Of a DNA stretch of 64,000 bases, positions 17,045 to 25,414 are shown in pieces. The position numbers and the translations under genes were made by a program. The notes beneath the pieces are model-generated. The model did not search any database. It was not told the DNA's origin and saw only the letters and a program-made list of their open reading frames with translations. Within the stretch, counting starts at the first letter, position 1; every line of letters begins with the position of its first letter. Origin of the DNA: Trinickia violacea (lineage in GTDB: Bacteria > Pseudomonadota > Gammaproteobacteria > Burkholderiales > Burkholderiaceae); assembly GCF_005280735.1 (NCBI RefSeq), contig NZ_CP040078.1, forward strand, positions 3,410,001 through 3,474,000, read 5' to 3'.

Positions 17045-17899
17045 ATGAAAGTGCTCGATCTCGACGCGGTTCGCGCGTTCGTGCTGGTCGCGGATTTGCG
17101 CAGCTTCACGCGCGCCGCCGATTCGCTCGATACGACCCAGTCGGCCGTCAGTCTGAAGCTGAAGCGGTTGGAGGCGCATCTCGGCAAGCCGTTGCTGGAG
17201 CGCACGCCGCGCTCGGTGCGCCTGTCGGCGGAAGGCAGCGCGTTTCTCGACGCCGCGCGCGATTTGCTGAGCGCGCACGAGCGCGCGCTCGGGTCGCTCG
17301 CCATCGAATCGCGGCGACTGACGCTCGGATTGAGCGAGCATGTCGCGGGCCCCGAGCTGCCGGCGTTGCTCGCCACGCTGCACCGGCACGATCCCGGGCT
17401 GGTGATCGAAATGCATCTGGGCACGTCGTCCGTCTTGCTCGATCAGTTCGACGCGCGGCAGCTCGACGCGATCATCGTGCGCTTCGAGCCCGACGAGGAA
17501 CGTCCGCGCGACGGCGGGCAATGGCTCTTCACCGAGCCGATTTCCTGGCTCGCCGCGCCCGGCTGGGAGCCGCGAGCCGGCGAACCACTGCCGCTCGCGG
17601 TGCAGACCGAGCCTTGCAAAGTCAGAGCCGTGGCGCTGCGCGCGCTCGAACGCGAGGGCATCGCGTGGAACGAAGTGTTCGTCGGCGGAGGCGTGGCGGC
17701 GGCGGGGGCCGCAGTCGCGGCCGGACTTGCCGTGTCGGCGCTCGCCAAGCGCGTGGCGCCGCGCGGGCTCGTCGATGTCGGCAGCCGGCTAGGGCTGCCG
17801 GTGTTGCCCGATTCGCACGTCGTGATGTATTCACGGGTGCGCGAGCCGCGCGGCATCGAAACACTGAGAGTGCTGATCAACGCGCTGAAACAGGGCTAG
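17045..17899 (+). CDS. LysR family transcriptional regulator
   Basis: A 284-aa LysR-type regulator. The N-terminal helix-turn-helix is at about 5-62 (LDAVRAFVLVADLRSFTRAADSLDTTQSAVSLKLKRLEAHLG) and the periplasmic-binding-like effector domain at about 90-280. It is divergent from the tautomerase gene, and the 95-bp AT-rich gap between them is the likely binding region, so it probably controls that gene. The argP fragment starts four bases after its stop. Confidence 0.88.
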   Translation: MKVLDLDAVRAFVLVADLRSFTRAADSLDTTQSAVSLKLKRLEAHLGKPLLERTPRSVRLSAEGSAFLDAARDLLSAHERALGSLAIESRRLTLGLSEHVAGPELPALLATLHRHDPGLVIEMHLGTSSVLLDQFDARQLDAIIVRFEPDEERPRDGGQWLFTEPISWLAAPGWEPRAGEPLPLAVQTEPCKVRAVALRALEREGIAWNEVFVGGGVAAAGAAVAAGLAVSALAKRVAPRGLVDVGSRLGLPVLPDSHVVMYSRVREPRGIETLRVLINALKQG

Positions 17900-17903
17900 C
17901 CAA

Positions 17904-18626
17904 ATGGAAATCGATCCCCGGCAAACGGCCGCCGTGCGCGCGGTCATCGAAACCGGCAGCTTCGAGCAAGCCGCGATCCGTCTGAACGTGACGCCCTCGG
18001 CGGTCTCGCAGCGCGTGCGCGCGCTTGAAACGCGGCTTGGCAATCCGCTGATCGTCCGCACCCGTCCGTGCCGCGCCACGCCGATGGGGCAGCGTCTCTT
18101 GCAGTACCTGCGCCGCGCGGCGTTGCTCGAAAGCGACTTCGCGAGCGACGTCGCCGGCGCCAACGACGCGCTCTTGCACGTCGTCGCCGCGGTCAACGCC
18201 GATACGCTGTCGACGTGGTTCTTCCCCGCGCTGTCCGAAGTGCTGCTCAAGGAGAACGTGCTGCTCGATCTCACCGTCGACGATCAGGACCACACGCACG
18301 CGCTGCTCGCGACGGGTCTCGCGATCGGCTGCATCACGACGGAGCCGCGGCCGTTACGCGGCTGCTTCGCCGAACGGCTCGGCGCGATGCGCTATCGGCT
18401 GGTGGCGTCGCCGGCATTTGTCGAGCGGTGGTTTGCGAACGGGTTCACTCGCACGCCGGCGCGCGTGACCGTGCGCCGCATGAATCGCCCTACTTCCCCA
18501 GTCGGGCGCGCAGCACCCGCCGTCTTTCGAGACTCTCCTCGGGCCAGTACTGTTTGGCGTCGTAATACGCCTCGACCGCAGGCGTGTCCTCCGGCAACAC
18601 CACCCACGGCTGCTTCGATGCGGTAA
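17904..18626 (+). pseudogene. argP: ArgP/IciA-type LysR regulator, 3'-truncated
   Basis: The first about 186 residues match ArgP, the lysine/arginine-responsive regulator of the argO/lysE exporter: helix-turn-helix FEQAAIRLNVTPSAVSQRVRALETRLGNPLIVRT, then AVNADTLSTWFFPALSEVL and AMRYRLVASPAFVERWFANG. Family similarity stops near 18460-18480. The frame then runs on as antisense of the neighbouring GFA gene to a chance stop at 18626, giving low-complexity Arg/Pro sequence. E. coli ArgP is about 297 aa, so the second half of the effector domain (about 110 residues) is missing. The stop of the convergent GFA gene at 18490 lies within 30 bases of the break, which suggests a deletion joined the two. 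DNA binding may survive, but effector sensing should not. Confidence 0.8.
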
Positions 18627-18975
18627 AGATATGGATATCGGGCGGCAGGCGATCCGGATTTTCCAGCGTGCCGACGCGGATAAAGCGCACCGCATCGCCG
18701 CCGCCTGCGTAGTGGCTCCAGACCGCGATACGGCACGTTGGACAGCGCGCGATCTTCTGCCCTTTCCCACTGTTGGACGGCGTCACGACGATCTCCGGCT
18801 CGCCCGCCAGCAGCTCGACGCGCTCCGCTTCGATCATCGCGTTCAGCGCAAACGATGCGCCCGTTTCGCGCTGGCACCAGCGGCAATGGCAACAGTGGAC
18901 GAACAGCGGGGCGCTCAAAAGCCGGTAGCGAATCGCGCCGCAGGTGCAGCGTCCGTCGATCGGGTAGCCGTTCAT
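18490..18975 (-). CDS. GFA family (Mss4-like, zinc-binding) protein
   Basis: A 161-aa protein of the glutathione-dependent formaldehyde-activating (GFA/CENP-V) family. The zinc ligands are complete: GRCTCGAIRYR, HCCHCRWCQRETGASF and ARCPTCRIAVWSHYAGG. Most members have no proven activity. The ATG at 18975 is preceded by GGAGACC; in-frame upstream ATGs (18996, 19119) are less likely. Its 3' end abuts the truncated argP gene. It is divergent from the RES-Xre pair. Confidence 0.88.
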   Translation of the reverse strand: MNGYPIDGRCTCGAIRYRLLSAPLFVHCCHCRWCQRETGASFALNAMIEAERVELLAGEPEIVVTPSNSGKGQKIARCPTCRIAVWSHYAGGGDAVRFIRVGTLENPDRLPPDIHIFTASKQPWVVLPEDTPAVEAYYDAKQYWPEESLERRRVLRARLGK

Positions 18976-19087
18976 ACTGGTCTCCGTTGGGTTCATCTCG
19001 TTCGAATCATGCGGCCGGGGATCGGCGCATCGTAGGACGCCACATCCCATGACGCAACGCGCGTCGCCGCGTCGCATCCATCCGGCC

Positions 19088-19115
19088 TTGCTAAAATCCA
19101 AAAATGGACTAATAT
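19088..19115 (+). promoter_or_regulatory. Predicted promoter and operator of the RES-Xre toxin-antitoxin pair
   Basis: TTGCTA (-35, 19088-19093) and TAATAT (-10, 19110-19115) are spaced by 16 bases. An inverted repeat TCCA-AAAA-TGGA (19097-19108) lies exactly between them. A short AT-rich leader then runs to the antitoxin ATG at 19145. The position fits autorepression by the Xre-type antitoxin. Confidence 0.5.
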
Positions 19116-19144
19116 TCACGCATAGTTTATTTAGAGATTACACT

Positions 19145-19579
19145 ATGTCTTCCGCCGCCCACCTGTCGCCGTCCGCGCGAGCCCCGTCGCCGCGCTCCGC
19201 GGCGTCGCTCGCCGAGATGTCCGCGGCCGGCCTGCGCGCATTCTTCAACATCGCCCGCGATTGGGATTTGTCGGTCGAGGATCAAATCGTCCTGCTCGGC
19301 TCGCCGGGCCGCTCGACGTTCTTCAAGTGGAAGTCCGCGCCGCAAACCGCCCGCCTTGGCCGCGATACGCTCGAGCGGCTGTCGCTTTTGCTCGGCATTT
19401 ACAAGGCACTGCAGATCCTGCTGCCGCAACCGTCGGCGGCCGATGGCTGGATCAAGCGTCCGAACAGCGCGCCGCCCTTCGGCGGCAAGCGCGCGCTCGA
19501 CCGCATGCTCGCCGGCAACATCAGCGATCTCGTCGCGGTGCGCCAGTATCTCGATGCGATGCGGGGCGGCTGGGCGTGA
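19145..19579 (+). CDS. Xre/MbcA/ParS-type antitoxin (DUF2384)
   Basis: A 144-aa antitoxin with an N-terminal Xre-like helix-turn-helix (LRAFFNIARDWDLSVEDQIVLLG, STFFKWKS) and the C-terminal MbcA/ParS toxin-binding domain. The latter is recognised by GKRALDRMLAGNISDLVAVRQYLDAMRGGWA. It neutralises the RES toxin encoded next and should repress the operon. The ATG at 19145 has AGAGA upstream; the frame extends to 19049 without good support. The toxin start overlaps its stop by 4 bases (GTGA). Confidence 0.9.
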   Translation: MSSAAHLSPSARAPSPRSAASLAEMSAAGLRAFFNIARDWDLSVEDQIVLLGSPGRSTFFKWKSAPQTARLGRDTLERLSLLLGIYKALQILLPQPSAADGWIKRPNSAPPFGGKRALDRMLAGNISDLVAVRQYLDAMRGGWA

Positions 19580-20316
19580 CGGACACGAACTGGCAGGACC
19601 GCTGGCGCGCGTTGCCCAACTCGTTGACGATCACGCCGCTCGACTGGTCGCCCGCGTATCGCGTGATCCCTACGCGCTTTCCGGCTGTGAACCTGTTCGA
19701 TCGCGTCGCGTCGCCCGAAGATTTCGACGCGCTCTACGCGCTCGAAGCGATGACCAACGACCGCCTGCGCACCGAAGTCGGCGAGCTCGACCTCGTGCCG
19801 CTCGAAGAACGCCGCTTCGGGCCGGGCTACGGGCCGATCATGGCTGCCTTCACGCACCTGAATCCGCTCGGCAGCCGCTTTTCGGACGGCTCGTACGGCG
19901 TGTTCTATTGCGCGCGCGAACGCCGCACGGCGATCGCCGAAACACGCTTTCACACCGGCAACTTTCTTGCCGCGACCCACGAGGCGCCGATGCGGCAGCA
20001 GATGCGGCTCTATACGGTGATCGCGCAAGGCGATGCCGTCGATTTGCGCGGCAACGCGGCGCTCGACCCTGGGGGCGGATTTCCGTCCGTGCTGTCGCCG
20101 ACCGACTACACGGCTGGCCAAGCGCTCGGGCGCGCGGCGCGGGCGGCGGGTGCGGAAGGGATTGCGTATCCGTCCGTGCGCGATGCCGAGGGCGGCGAAT
20201 GTCTCGCGGCATTCAAGACGACGATCCTGCGCGATTGCCATCACGCGGCGTATCTGGAATACAACTGGAACGGCAGCGCGATCGACAGCGTGTTCGAATT
20301 GAGCCAGGTGGGGTGA
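19576..20316 (+). CDS. RES-domain toxin (NAD+-depleting)
   Basis: A 246-aa RES-family toxin starting at GTG 19576, coupled to the antitoxin through a GTGA overlap. RES toxins such as MbcT degrade NAD+ by phosphorolysis or hydrolysis. The name-giving residues are visible in context: Arg in PAYRVIPTRF, Glu in RTAIAETRFH and Ser in GIAYPSVRD. At 246 aa it is longer than minimal RES proteins, with about 30 extra N-terminal residues and a longer central region. The stop codon directly abuts that of the convergent phosphatase gene. The frame is intact, so it is probably functional. Confidence 0.92.
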   Translation: MTDTNWQDRWRALPNSLTITPLDWSPAYRVIPTRFPAVNLFDRVASPEDFDALYALEAMTNDRLRTEVGELDLVPLEERRFGPGYGPIMAAFTHLNPLGSRFSDGSYGVFYCARERRTAIAETRFHTGNFLAATHEAPMRQQMRLYTVIAQGDAVDLRGNAALDPGGGFPSVLSPTDYTAGQALGRAARAAGAEGIAYPSVRDAEGGECLAAFKTTILRDCHHAAYLEYNWNGSAIDSVFELSQVG

Positions 20317-21054
20317 TCAAGGCAACGCGATCTGCGCTGCGCCTTCGGCCTGCGCGGTATCGACCGACACCGACCACACGCGCGGCGTCAACGCCTCGGT
20401 GATCGTCAGCTTGCCCGTCAGCGCAAAGGCGCCGGTATCGACGAACACTTGCGAGCCGATACGCCCCATGTCGCGCATCGGCGTGTGTCCGCAGTAGGTA
20501 ATCGAGAGCCCGGCCTGCCGGCCTGGGTCGCTATTGCCGAGCGCCAGCTCGCGGCCCCACAGCATTTGCTGTCGCACGTGGTCGGTGAAATCGGCGGAAT
20601 CGAGCTCCGCATCGCTGCCGAAAAATTCGGCATGCAGAATATTGAAGCGCGCCGCGCCCGCCCCTACCACGCGCACGAGCGGCAACTCCCTCAGACGCTT
20701 GGCATACAGGATCAACTGCTCCTCGCTCAACGCGTCGGCCCACGCGCCGCCGATCCCGTACCACCAGTTGCGCCGCATCGTGCCTTCGACAACCGCGCAC
20801 AGCGCTTCCTCGTGATTGCCGAGCACCGCGTAGAACCAGGGCTTGTCGAGCAGGGCGAGCGCATCCTCCGACTGGCTGCCGCGATCGATCAGATCGCCGA
20901 CCGAAAACAGACGATCGCGTGTGGGGTCGAACGCGATTTCCCGCAGCAAATAGCGCAGCGCATCGACGCAGCCATGCAGGTCGCCCACCACGAAATCGCG
21001 TCCGTTGCTATTGGACGCGTGGCGGCAAACGACAGGGAAGAGTTCGGTATCCAT
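20317..21054 (-). CDS. Calcineurin-like metallophosphoesterase (PrpA/ApaH-like)
   Basis: A 245-aa phosphoesterase with all metal-site motifs: GDLHGC near residue 23, GDLIDRG, GNHE, HAEFF and CGHTPMRDMG. The family includes PrpA/PrpB phosphoprotein phosphatases and diadenosine tetraphosphatases. The size and GRDFVVGDLHGC start suggest the PrpA-like Ser/Thr phosphatase type. The substrate cannot be fixed from sequence. The ATG at 21054 is preferred over that at 21084, although neither has a strong ribosome-binding site. It converges with the RES toxin, stop codon to stop codon. Confidence 0.85.
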   Translation of the reverse strand: MDTELFPVVCRHASNSNGRDFVVGDLHGCVDALRYLLREIAFDPTRDRLFSVGDLIDRGSQSEDALALLDKPWFYAVLGNHEEALCAVVEGTMRRNWWYGIGGAWADALSEEQLILYAKRLRELPLVRVVGAGAARFNILHAEFFGSDAELDSADFTDHVRQQMLWGRELALGNSDPGRQAGLSITYCGHTPMRDMGRIGSQVFVDTGAFALTGKLTITEALTPRVWSVSVDTAQAEGAAQIALP

Positions 21055-21231
21055 AAGCGCATCATAGTGCGGGCCGCGTGACACGTCTGCGGCGCGCCGA
21101 GCGTTCGAAACATCTGGAAACGTTTAAGCGGTGGCGGAAAGCGGTTTGTCGCTTGATTCACGATTTTTGCGCAGGCCATGTAGGCTCTGCGCAACACGTG
21201 TGCCTTAAGAAAACCTTAATCGTGCGGCGCG

Positions 21232-21262
21232 ACGCGGCCCCGCAGATTGCGCGGGACCGCGT
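21232..21262. terminator. Strong hairpin downstream of the cytochrome c gene
   Basis: ACGCGGCCCCGC and GCGGGACCGCGT pair (11 of 12 bp) around a 7-base loop, 22 bases past the stop of the minus-strand cytochrome c gene. No T-tract follows, so it may stabilise the 3' end rather than terminate. Confidence 0.45.
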
Positions 21263-21284
21263 TGCGGCATGCTCGCCCGAGCCG

Positions 21285-22712
21285 TCACTGTTGCTGTGCG
21301 CGCAGCTTCGCGACTTGATCGACGGTGATCGTCGAGCCCGGGTTGCCGAACTGCCTGGTCACGTAGTTCGAGATAGCGGCCACCTGAGCGTCGGAGAGTT
21401 GCGATGCGAACTCCGGCATCAGCACGTCGGCATCCTTCGTCGTCCGCTCGACACCGTGCAGGATCACCATCGCGAGATTGCTCGCATCGGCTGCGCCCGC
21501 GACGCTGTTATGGATCAGCGACGGATACGCCCCCGGCGCGCTCGCGCCGACACCCTGCCCGCTCCAGTTGTGACACGTCGCGCAGTTCGCGATGAACAGC
21601 TGTGCGCCGTTGACGCCCGCGATCTTCGTGCCGCGCAGGGTCGTCACATCGTCGTGAGCGGGCGCGCCCCATTGGTCGCGGGCACGCGTCTCGCCGCCCG
21701 CGACCGGCGGCAACGAACGCAGGTAGGTGCCGATCGAGCGCAGGTCTTCGTCCGTGAGGTACTGCGTGCTGTCCTCGACGACCTGCGCCATCGGCCCTGC
21801 CGCGTTCGCGCGGCCCGGCGCGACGCCCGTCGACAGATAGCTTGCGAGGTCCGCGCCCCCCCATGCGCCGATGCCGCTCGTCTTGTCGGGCGTGATGTTG
21901 AACGCGTGCCAACCCGATACCGTCGCGCCCGAGAAGCGGTCGGTCGATTTCAGCCCTTGCATGAAATTGCGCGGCGTGTGGCATTCCTCGCAATGCGCGA
22001 GACCTTCGACCAGATACGCGCCGCGATTCCACTCCGGGCTTTGCTTCGGGTCGGGCACGAAGCGGCCTTCGTCGAAGTTGAAGAGGTTCCAGACGACCAT
22101 CAGCCAGCGCAGATTGAACGGGAACGAGAGCGCGTTGCGCGGCGGCGCGTAGTGAATCGGTTCGACCGTCTTCAGATAGGCGCGGATCGCGAGCACGTCG
22201 CGCTCGGTTACGCGCGTGTATTCGGGGTACGGAAACGCCGGATACAAACGCTCCCCGCTCTTGCCGATGCCTTCGTGCATCGCGCGCACGAAGTCGGCGT
22301 CGGTCCAGCGGCCGATGCCGGTATTGGGGTCCGGCGTGATGTTCGGCGTGTAGATCGTGCCGAACGGCGTCGAGATCGGCACGCCGCCCGCGAACGGGCG
22401 CGCCTTGTCCGCGGTGTGGCAGGCAATGCAATCGCCCGCGCGCGCGAGATATTCGCCGCGCTTCACGAGGCTCGCGCCCGCCGCGTCGCTTGGCAACGCG
22501 GCCTCGGTGCCCGATGCCGGCGAGCCGCTCGCGGGGCCCTCGGCGGCCGCGAGCGCGATCGGCGATTCGTCGGCCGGCGACGGGTCCGGCTCGGCCGACG
22601 CGTGCCACGCGAGATACAGCGCAAACAGCGAAAACGCCGCGGCGAGGCCGCCCATGCGCTTGGGCCAGCGGCGAGGGTCAGCGGGCTTGCCGCGAGACCT
22701 GGGGTTCGTCAT
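21285..22712 (-). CDS. Triheme cytochrome c subunit of a membrane-bound FAD dehydrogenase
   Basis: A 475-aa electron-transfer subunit with three c-type heme sites: CIACH at residues 95-99, CEECH in the middle domain and CATCH in the third. An N-terminal hydrophobic helix (GGLAAAFSLFALYLAW) acts as signal or anchor. It matches the beta subunits of FAD-glucose, gluconate and sorbitol dehydrogenases, which pass electrons from the flavoprotein to ubiquinone in the periplasm. It is last in a three-gene operon and starts 19 bases after the GMC oxidoreductase. Confidence 0.92.
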   Translation of the reverse strand: MTNPRSRGKPADPRRWPKRMGGLAAAFSLFALYLAWHASAEPDPSPADESPIALAAAEGPASGSPASGTEAALPSDAAGASLVKRGEYLARAGDCIACHTADKARPFAGGVPISTPFGTIYTPNITPDPNTGIGRWTDADFVRAMHEGIGKSGERLYPAFPYPEYTRVTERDVLAIRAYLKTVEPIHYAPPRNALSFPFNLRWLMVVWNLFNFDEGRFVPDPKQSPEWNRGAYLVEGLAHCEECHTPRNFMQGLKSTDRFSGATVSGWHAFNITPDKTSGIGAWGGADLASYLSTGVAPGRANAAGPMAQVVEDSTQYLTDEDLRSIGTYLRSLPPVAGGETRARDQWGAPAHDDVTTLRGTKIAGVNGAQLFIANCATCHNWSGQGVGASAPGAYPSLIHNSVAGAADASNLAMVILHGVERTTKDADVLMPEFASQLSDAQVAAISNYVTRQFGNPGSTITVDQVAKLRAQQQ

Positions 22713-22731
22713 CGAGTGTCTCCGTCAAGTC

Positions 22732-24333
22732 TCACAGTTCGCGCTTGAGCTTGTCGGCGAGCTTCAGCGACAGCGCCGCAATCGTCAGCGTGCAGTTGAC
22801 GGACGCAGCGGACGGCATCACGCCGCTGCTCGCGATAAAGAGGTTCTGATGATCGTGCGTGCGGCAATCGGCGTCGACGACCGAATCGCCCGCGTCGTTG
22901 CCCATGATCGTCGTGCCCATGATGTGATTGTTCGGCGCGAAGGTATCGTCGAACGCGACCTCGGTGCCGCCGAACAGCGCCGCGATCTGCGCGTAGAGCT
23001 CGTGCGTGTTCGCCGCGCTCTTCGTCACGTAGTCGTTGATCGAGTAGTAGATCTCGGGTTGCGGAATGCCGAGCGCGTCTTTGTGATCGGCCGACGGCAC
23101 GATGCGGTTCCCGGGCTCCGGCAGGTGCTCGTGGAAGCTGTTGATCGTGAGCAGGCGCGCGGCGCGGTCGCGGATCTGACGGTCCAGTTCGGCGCCCGTC
23201 AGGCCCTGTTGCAGCAGCGCGGCGGTGATCGCCATCGTCGGTACGCCGTTCGACAGATGCAGCTTCTTCGCCGCGTAATCGGAGCGGAACGCGCCGTCGC
23301 GGAAGCTCACGATCGATGTCATCTCCATCGGCCCGCGCCCCGGCCACAGCGCCTCGTTCGCCAGAAAGCTCACACCGGTGCCGGGATGGTCCATCAGATT
23401 GCGGCCCACTTGATCGGAGCTGTTGCCGATGCCGTGCGGGAATGTGTCAGTGGTCGACATCAGCATCAGCTTGGGGGTTTCGATGCCGTTCGCGGCCAGC
23501 ACGAAGAGCTTGCCTGTGATGCGTGTCGTCGCGCCGCTGGGGTCCTTGTAGTGGACCGCGGTGATGAGCCCCTTGTCGTCGGCCTCGACGCGGTAGACCA
23601 CCGCCTGCGCAATCAGCTTGGCGCCGGCCTGCTCGGCCTTCTCGGCGTGAATCGCGCCGTTGTACATCGCCGCGATCGGGCAGATTGGCATGCAATTGTT
23701 GTTGCCGCAGCAGGTCGGGCGAGCGTCGTAGGGACGGCTGTTGCGCGCGACCGGCTCGGGCACGACCTTGAAATTCTGCGCGTTGAGGACATCGGAGAAG
23801 CGCTGATCCATGTACGACAGCGGCAGCGCTTTCATCGGGTATGGCTTGCTGCGCGGCGAACCCAAGTCGATCGACGCATCGGGACCGGAAACGCCCAACT
23901 GCACTTCAGCCGCGTAGTACCAGGGCTCCAGCGTCTCGTACGGATAGGGCCAGTCGCGGCCGACGCCGTACATCGTCTTCAGCTTGAAATCCGACGGCAG
24001 CAGACGCCAAGTCGCCGCCGCCCAATGCCACGTCGTGCCGCCGACGAGCCGGATGTACTGCGAGTTGTACGGATACACGCCCTTCTGAATCAGATAGCCG
24101 TTCGGCGGCGAGTACTCGGGATGCGGTGCGTAAGGCGCCGAAGGATACGGCGTCGCGAAATCGGCCTTGGCGGGCGAGTTGCGGAAATTTTCGACGATCT
24201 GCCAGCGCGGGATGCGCGGCCCCGCTTCGAGCAGGATCACCGACGCGCCCGCGAGTGCGAGCTGATGCGCGATCAAACTGCCTGCGACGCCCGAGCCGAC
24301 TACGACGACATCGGCTGAATTGTTGACTGCCAT
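22732..24333 (-). CDS. FAD-dependent GMC oxidoreductase, FAD-glucose dehydrogenase alpha-type
   Basis: The 533-aa catalytic subunit oxidises a sugar or alcohol on the periplasmic side. The FAD fingerprint is VVVGSGVAGSLIAHQLALAG at residue 10. From memory it closely follows B. cepacia FAD-glucose dehydrogenase, including the cysteines of its 3Fe-4S cluster (RPTCCGNNNC) and the downstream CPIAAMYNG. The C-terminal active-site region (APNNHIMGTTIMG, then ASVNCTLTIAALS) is intact. Glucose is the best guess; other aldoses or sugar acids are possible. The ATG at 24333 follows GGTGA and lies 8 bases after the small subunit's stop. The longer open frame to 24834 runs through the small subunit and is not coding. 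Confidence 0.9.
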   Translation of the reverse strand: MAVNNSADVVVVGSGVAGSLIAHQLALAGASVILLEAGPRIPRWQIVENFRNSPAKADFATPYPSAPYAPHPEYSPPNGYLIQKGVYPYNSQYIRLVGGTTWHWAAATWRLLPSDFKLKTMYGVGRDWPYPYETLEPWYYAAEVQLGVSGPDASIDLGSPRSKPYPMKALPLSYMDQRFSDVLNAQNFKVVPEPVARNSRPYDARPTCCGNNNCMPICPIAAMYNGAIHAEKAEQAGAKLIAQAVVYRVEADDKGLITAVHYKDPSGATTRITGKLFVLAANGIETPKLMLMSTTDTFPHGIGNSSDQVGRNLMDHPGTGVSFLANEALWPGRGPMEMTSIVSFRDGAFRSDYAAKKLHLSNGVPTMAITAALLQQGLTGAELDRQIRDRAARLLTINSFHEHLPEPGNRIVPSADHKDALGIPQPEIYYSINDYVTKSAANTHELYAQIAALFGGTEVAFDDTFAPNNHIMGTTIMGNDAGDSVVDADCRTHDHQNLFIASSGVMPSAASVNCTLTIAALSLKLADKLKREL

Positions 24334-24341
24334 GTTAGCTT

Positions 24342-24911
24342 TCACCCGATCGACGGTTTCTGCGCCCAATAGAACGGCACGTCTCTGCAGTACGAGGGGA
24401 TCGTCAGCACGTCCTTGACCGGATCGAACATCAGCGCCCGCTCGTAGGCGACGACCTGCACCTTCGGCATGTCGCCGACGAGGCCCAGATACCACGCGCG
24501 CATGACCTGGCCGACCGTCTTCGCGAGATTCGGCTGGTCGACCGCGAGCGCCTGCGTGACGGTATCGCTGGGCACCGAGGCGTGCCCTTGCAGCCACGTG
24601 TTGAGGGCGGCGACGTTCTGCGTGAATTGGCTGTCGGCTTTCGAGAGCGCGTCGTAGACGCGCTTGCCGAGAATCGAATCGAAGCTCGTGCGGCCGGTCA
24701 GTTGCTGCGAGAGCGCGAGGAAGGCGTCGAGGCCGCCGCCCGCGGGCGGCGTGTACGCAAACGCGGGCGAAACGCCGAACGGCAACCCGATGCTTGCCGC
24801 CGCGCCGAAGGCGAGCGCAACCGCCGACGCGCATGTTCCGAGCACGAACTGCCTGCGAGAGACCGCGGATGACGCCGTCTCTGGCGCGTCGTCCGCTTGG
24901 GGATCTGTCAT
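24342..24911 (-). CDS. Small (gamma) subunit of the FAD dehydrogenase, Tat-exported
   Basis: A 189-aa protein with a twin-arginine signal (VSRRQFVLGTCASAVALAFG, cleavage after SPAFA). The body is typical of the sorbitol/gluconate dehydrogenase small-subunit family (LDAFLALSQQLTGR, VMRAWYLGLVGD, YERALMFDPVKDVLTIPSYCR). In the B. cepacia enzyme the gamma subunit acts as a hitch-hiker chaperone, carrying the folded, signal-less catalytic subunit through the Tat system. The order gamma-alpha-beta is the same here. The ATG at 24911 is preceded by GGAGCC. Confidence 0.9.
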   Translation of the reverse strand: MTDPQADDAPETASSAVSRRQFVLGTCASAVALAFGAAASIGLPFGVSPAFAYTPPAGGGLDAFLALSQQLTGRTSFDSILGKRVYDALSKADSQFTQNVAALNTWLQGHASVPSDTVTQALAVDQPNLAKTVGQVMRAWYLGLVGDMPKVQVVAYERALMFDPVKDVLTIPSYCRDVPFYWAQKPSIG

Positions 24912-25176
24912 GTGGGCTCCAGATGATGTCTGGTGTGATTCAGCCGGCCTGGTCCGGCTGTCCGCCCCCGAGTTGGTCTTGTCGCCGCCGTATGGCGGTC
25001 TTGTGCACTCTGGCGGTAGCAACGGCCCCACATCGGCCGCCGTTTCGCTGGCTGAAACTATAGCGGTGATGGGGTCATTTCACAATTCTTGACCTTCGCG
25101 GTTTTTTCCCGCTCGGCCGTCACAGCGCCGGCTTCATCGATCTTGTCGTTCTATTTCGACGTGGCCGCGCTGGGTA

Positions 25177-25392
25177 TTACCGGGCCGCGAGGCGCATGCA
25201 ATCGTCGGTTTCCGGTGACGCACAGGCCATCGTGTACTCGCCGGTCCAGCGCAGTGCGTCCTTGCCGTACTGCAGGCCGTTTTGGAACGCGTCAGGGTGG
25301 TCTTCGTACGCGATCAGCAAGGTGCAGCCGAGCGCGAACATCACGACCAGCGTGAACGCGATCCGCTCGAAAACTCGAAAACGATAAGGCAT
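25177..25392 (-). CDS. Hypothetical 71-aa single-span membrane protein
   Basis: Starts at ATG 25392 (GGACGAG upstream). It has one transmembrane helix (IAFTLVVMFALGCTLLIAY), preceded by a positive N-terminus (MPYRFRVFER) and followed by a hydrophilic tail with two cysteines (CASPETDDC) that could form a disulfide in the periplasm. I do not recognise the family. It follows the 58-aa gene by 22 bases on the same strand and should be cotranscribed from the promoter at 25.63 kb. Confidence 0.6.
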   Translation of the reverse strand: MPYRFRVFERIAFTLVVMFALGCTLLIAYEDHPDAFQNGLQYGKDALRWTGEYTMACASPETDDCMRLAAR

Positions 25393-25414
25393 GGCTCGTC
25401 CGTCCGCTCGAGCA

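Noticed and set aside
21078..24318. Two long plus-strand open frames (556 and 653 codons) across the dehydrogenase operon
   Set aside because: Antisense shadows with biased Arg/His composition; the minus-strand genes have heme, FAD and Tat motifs.
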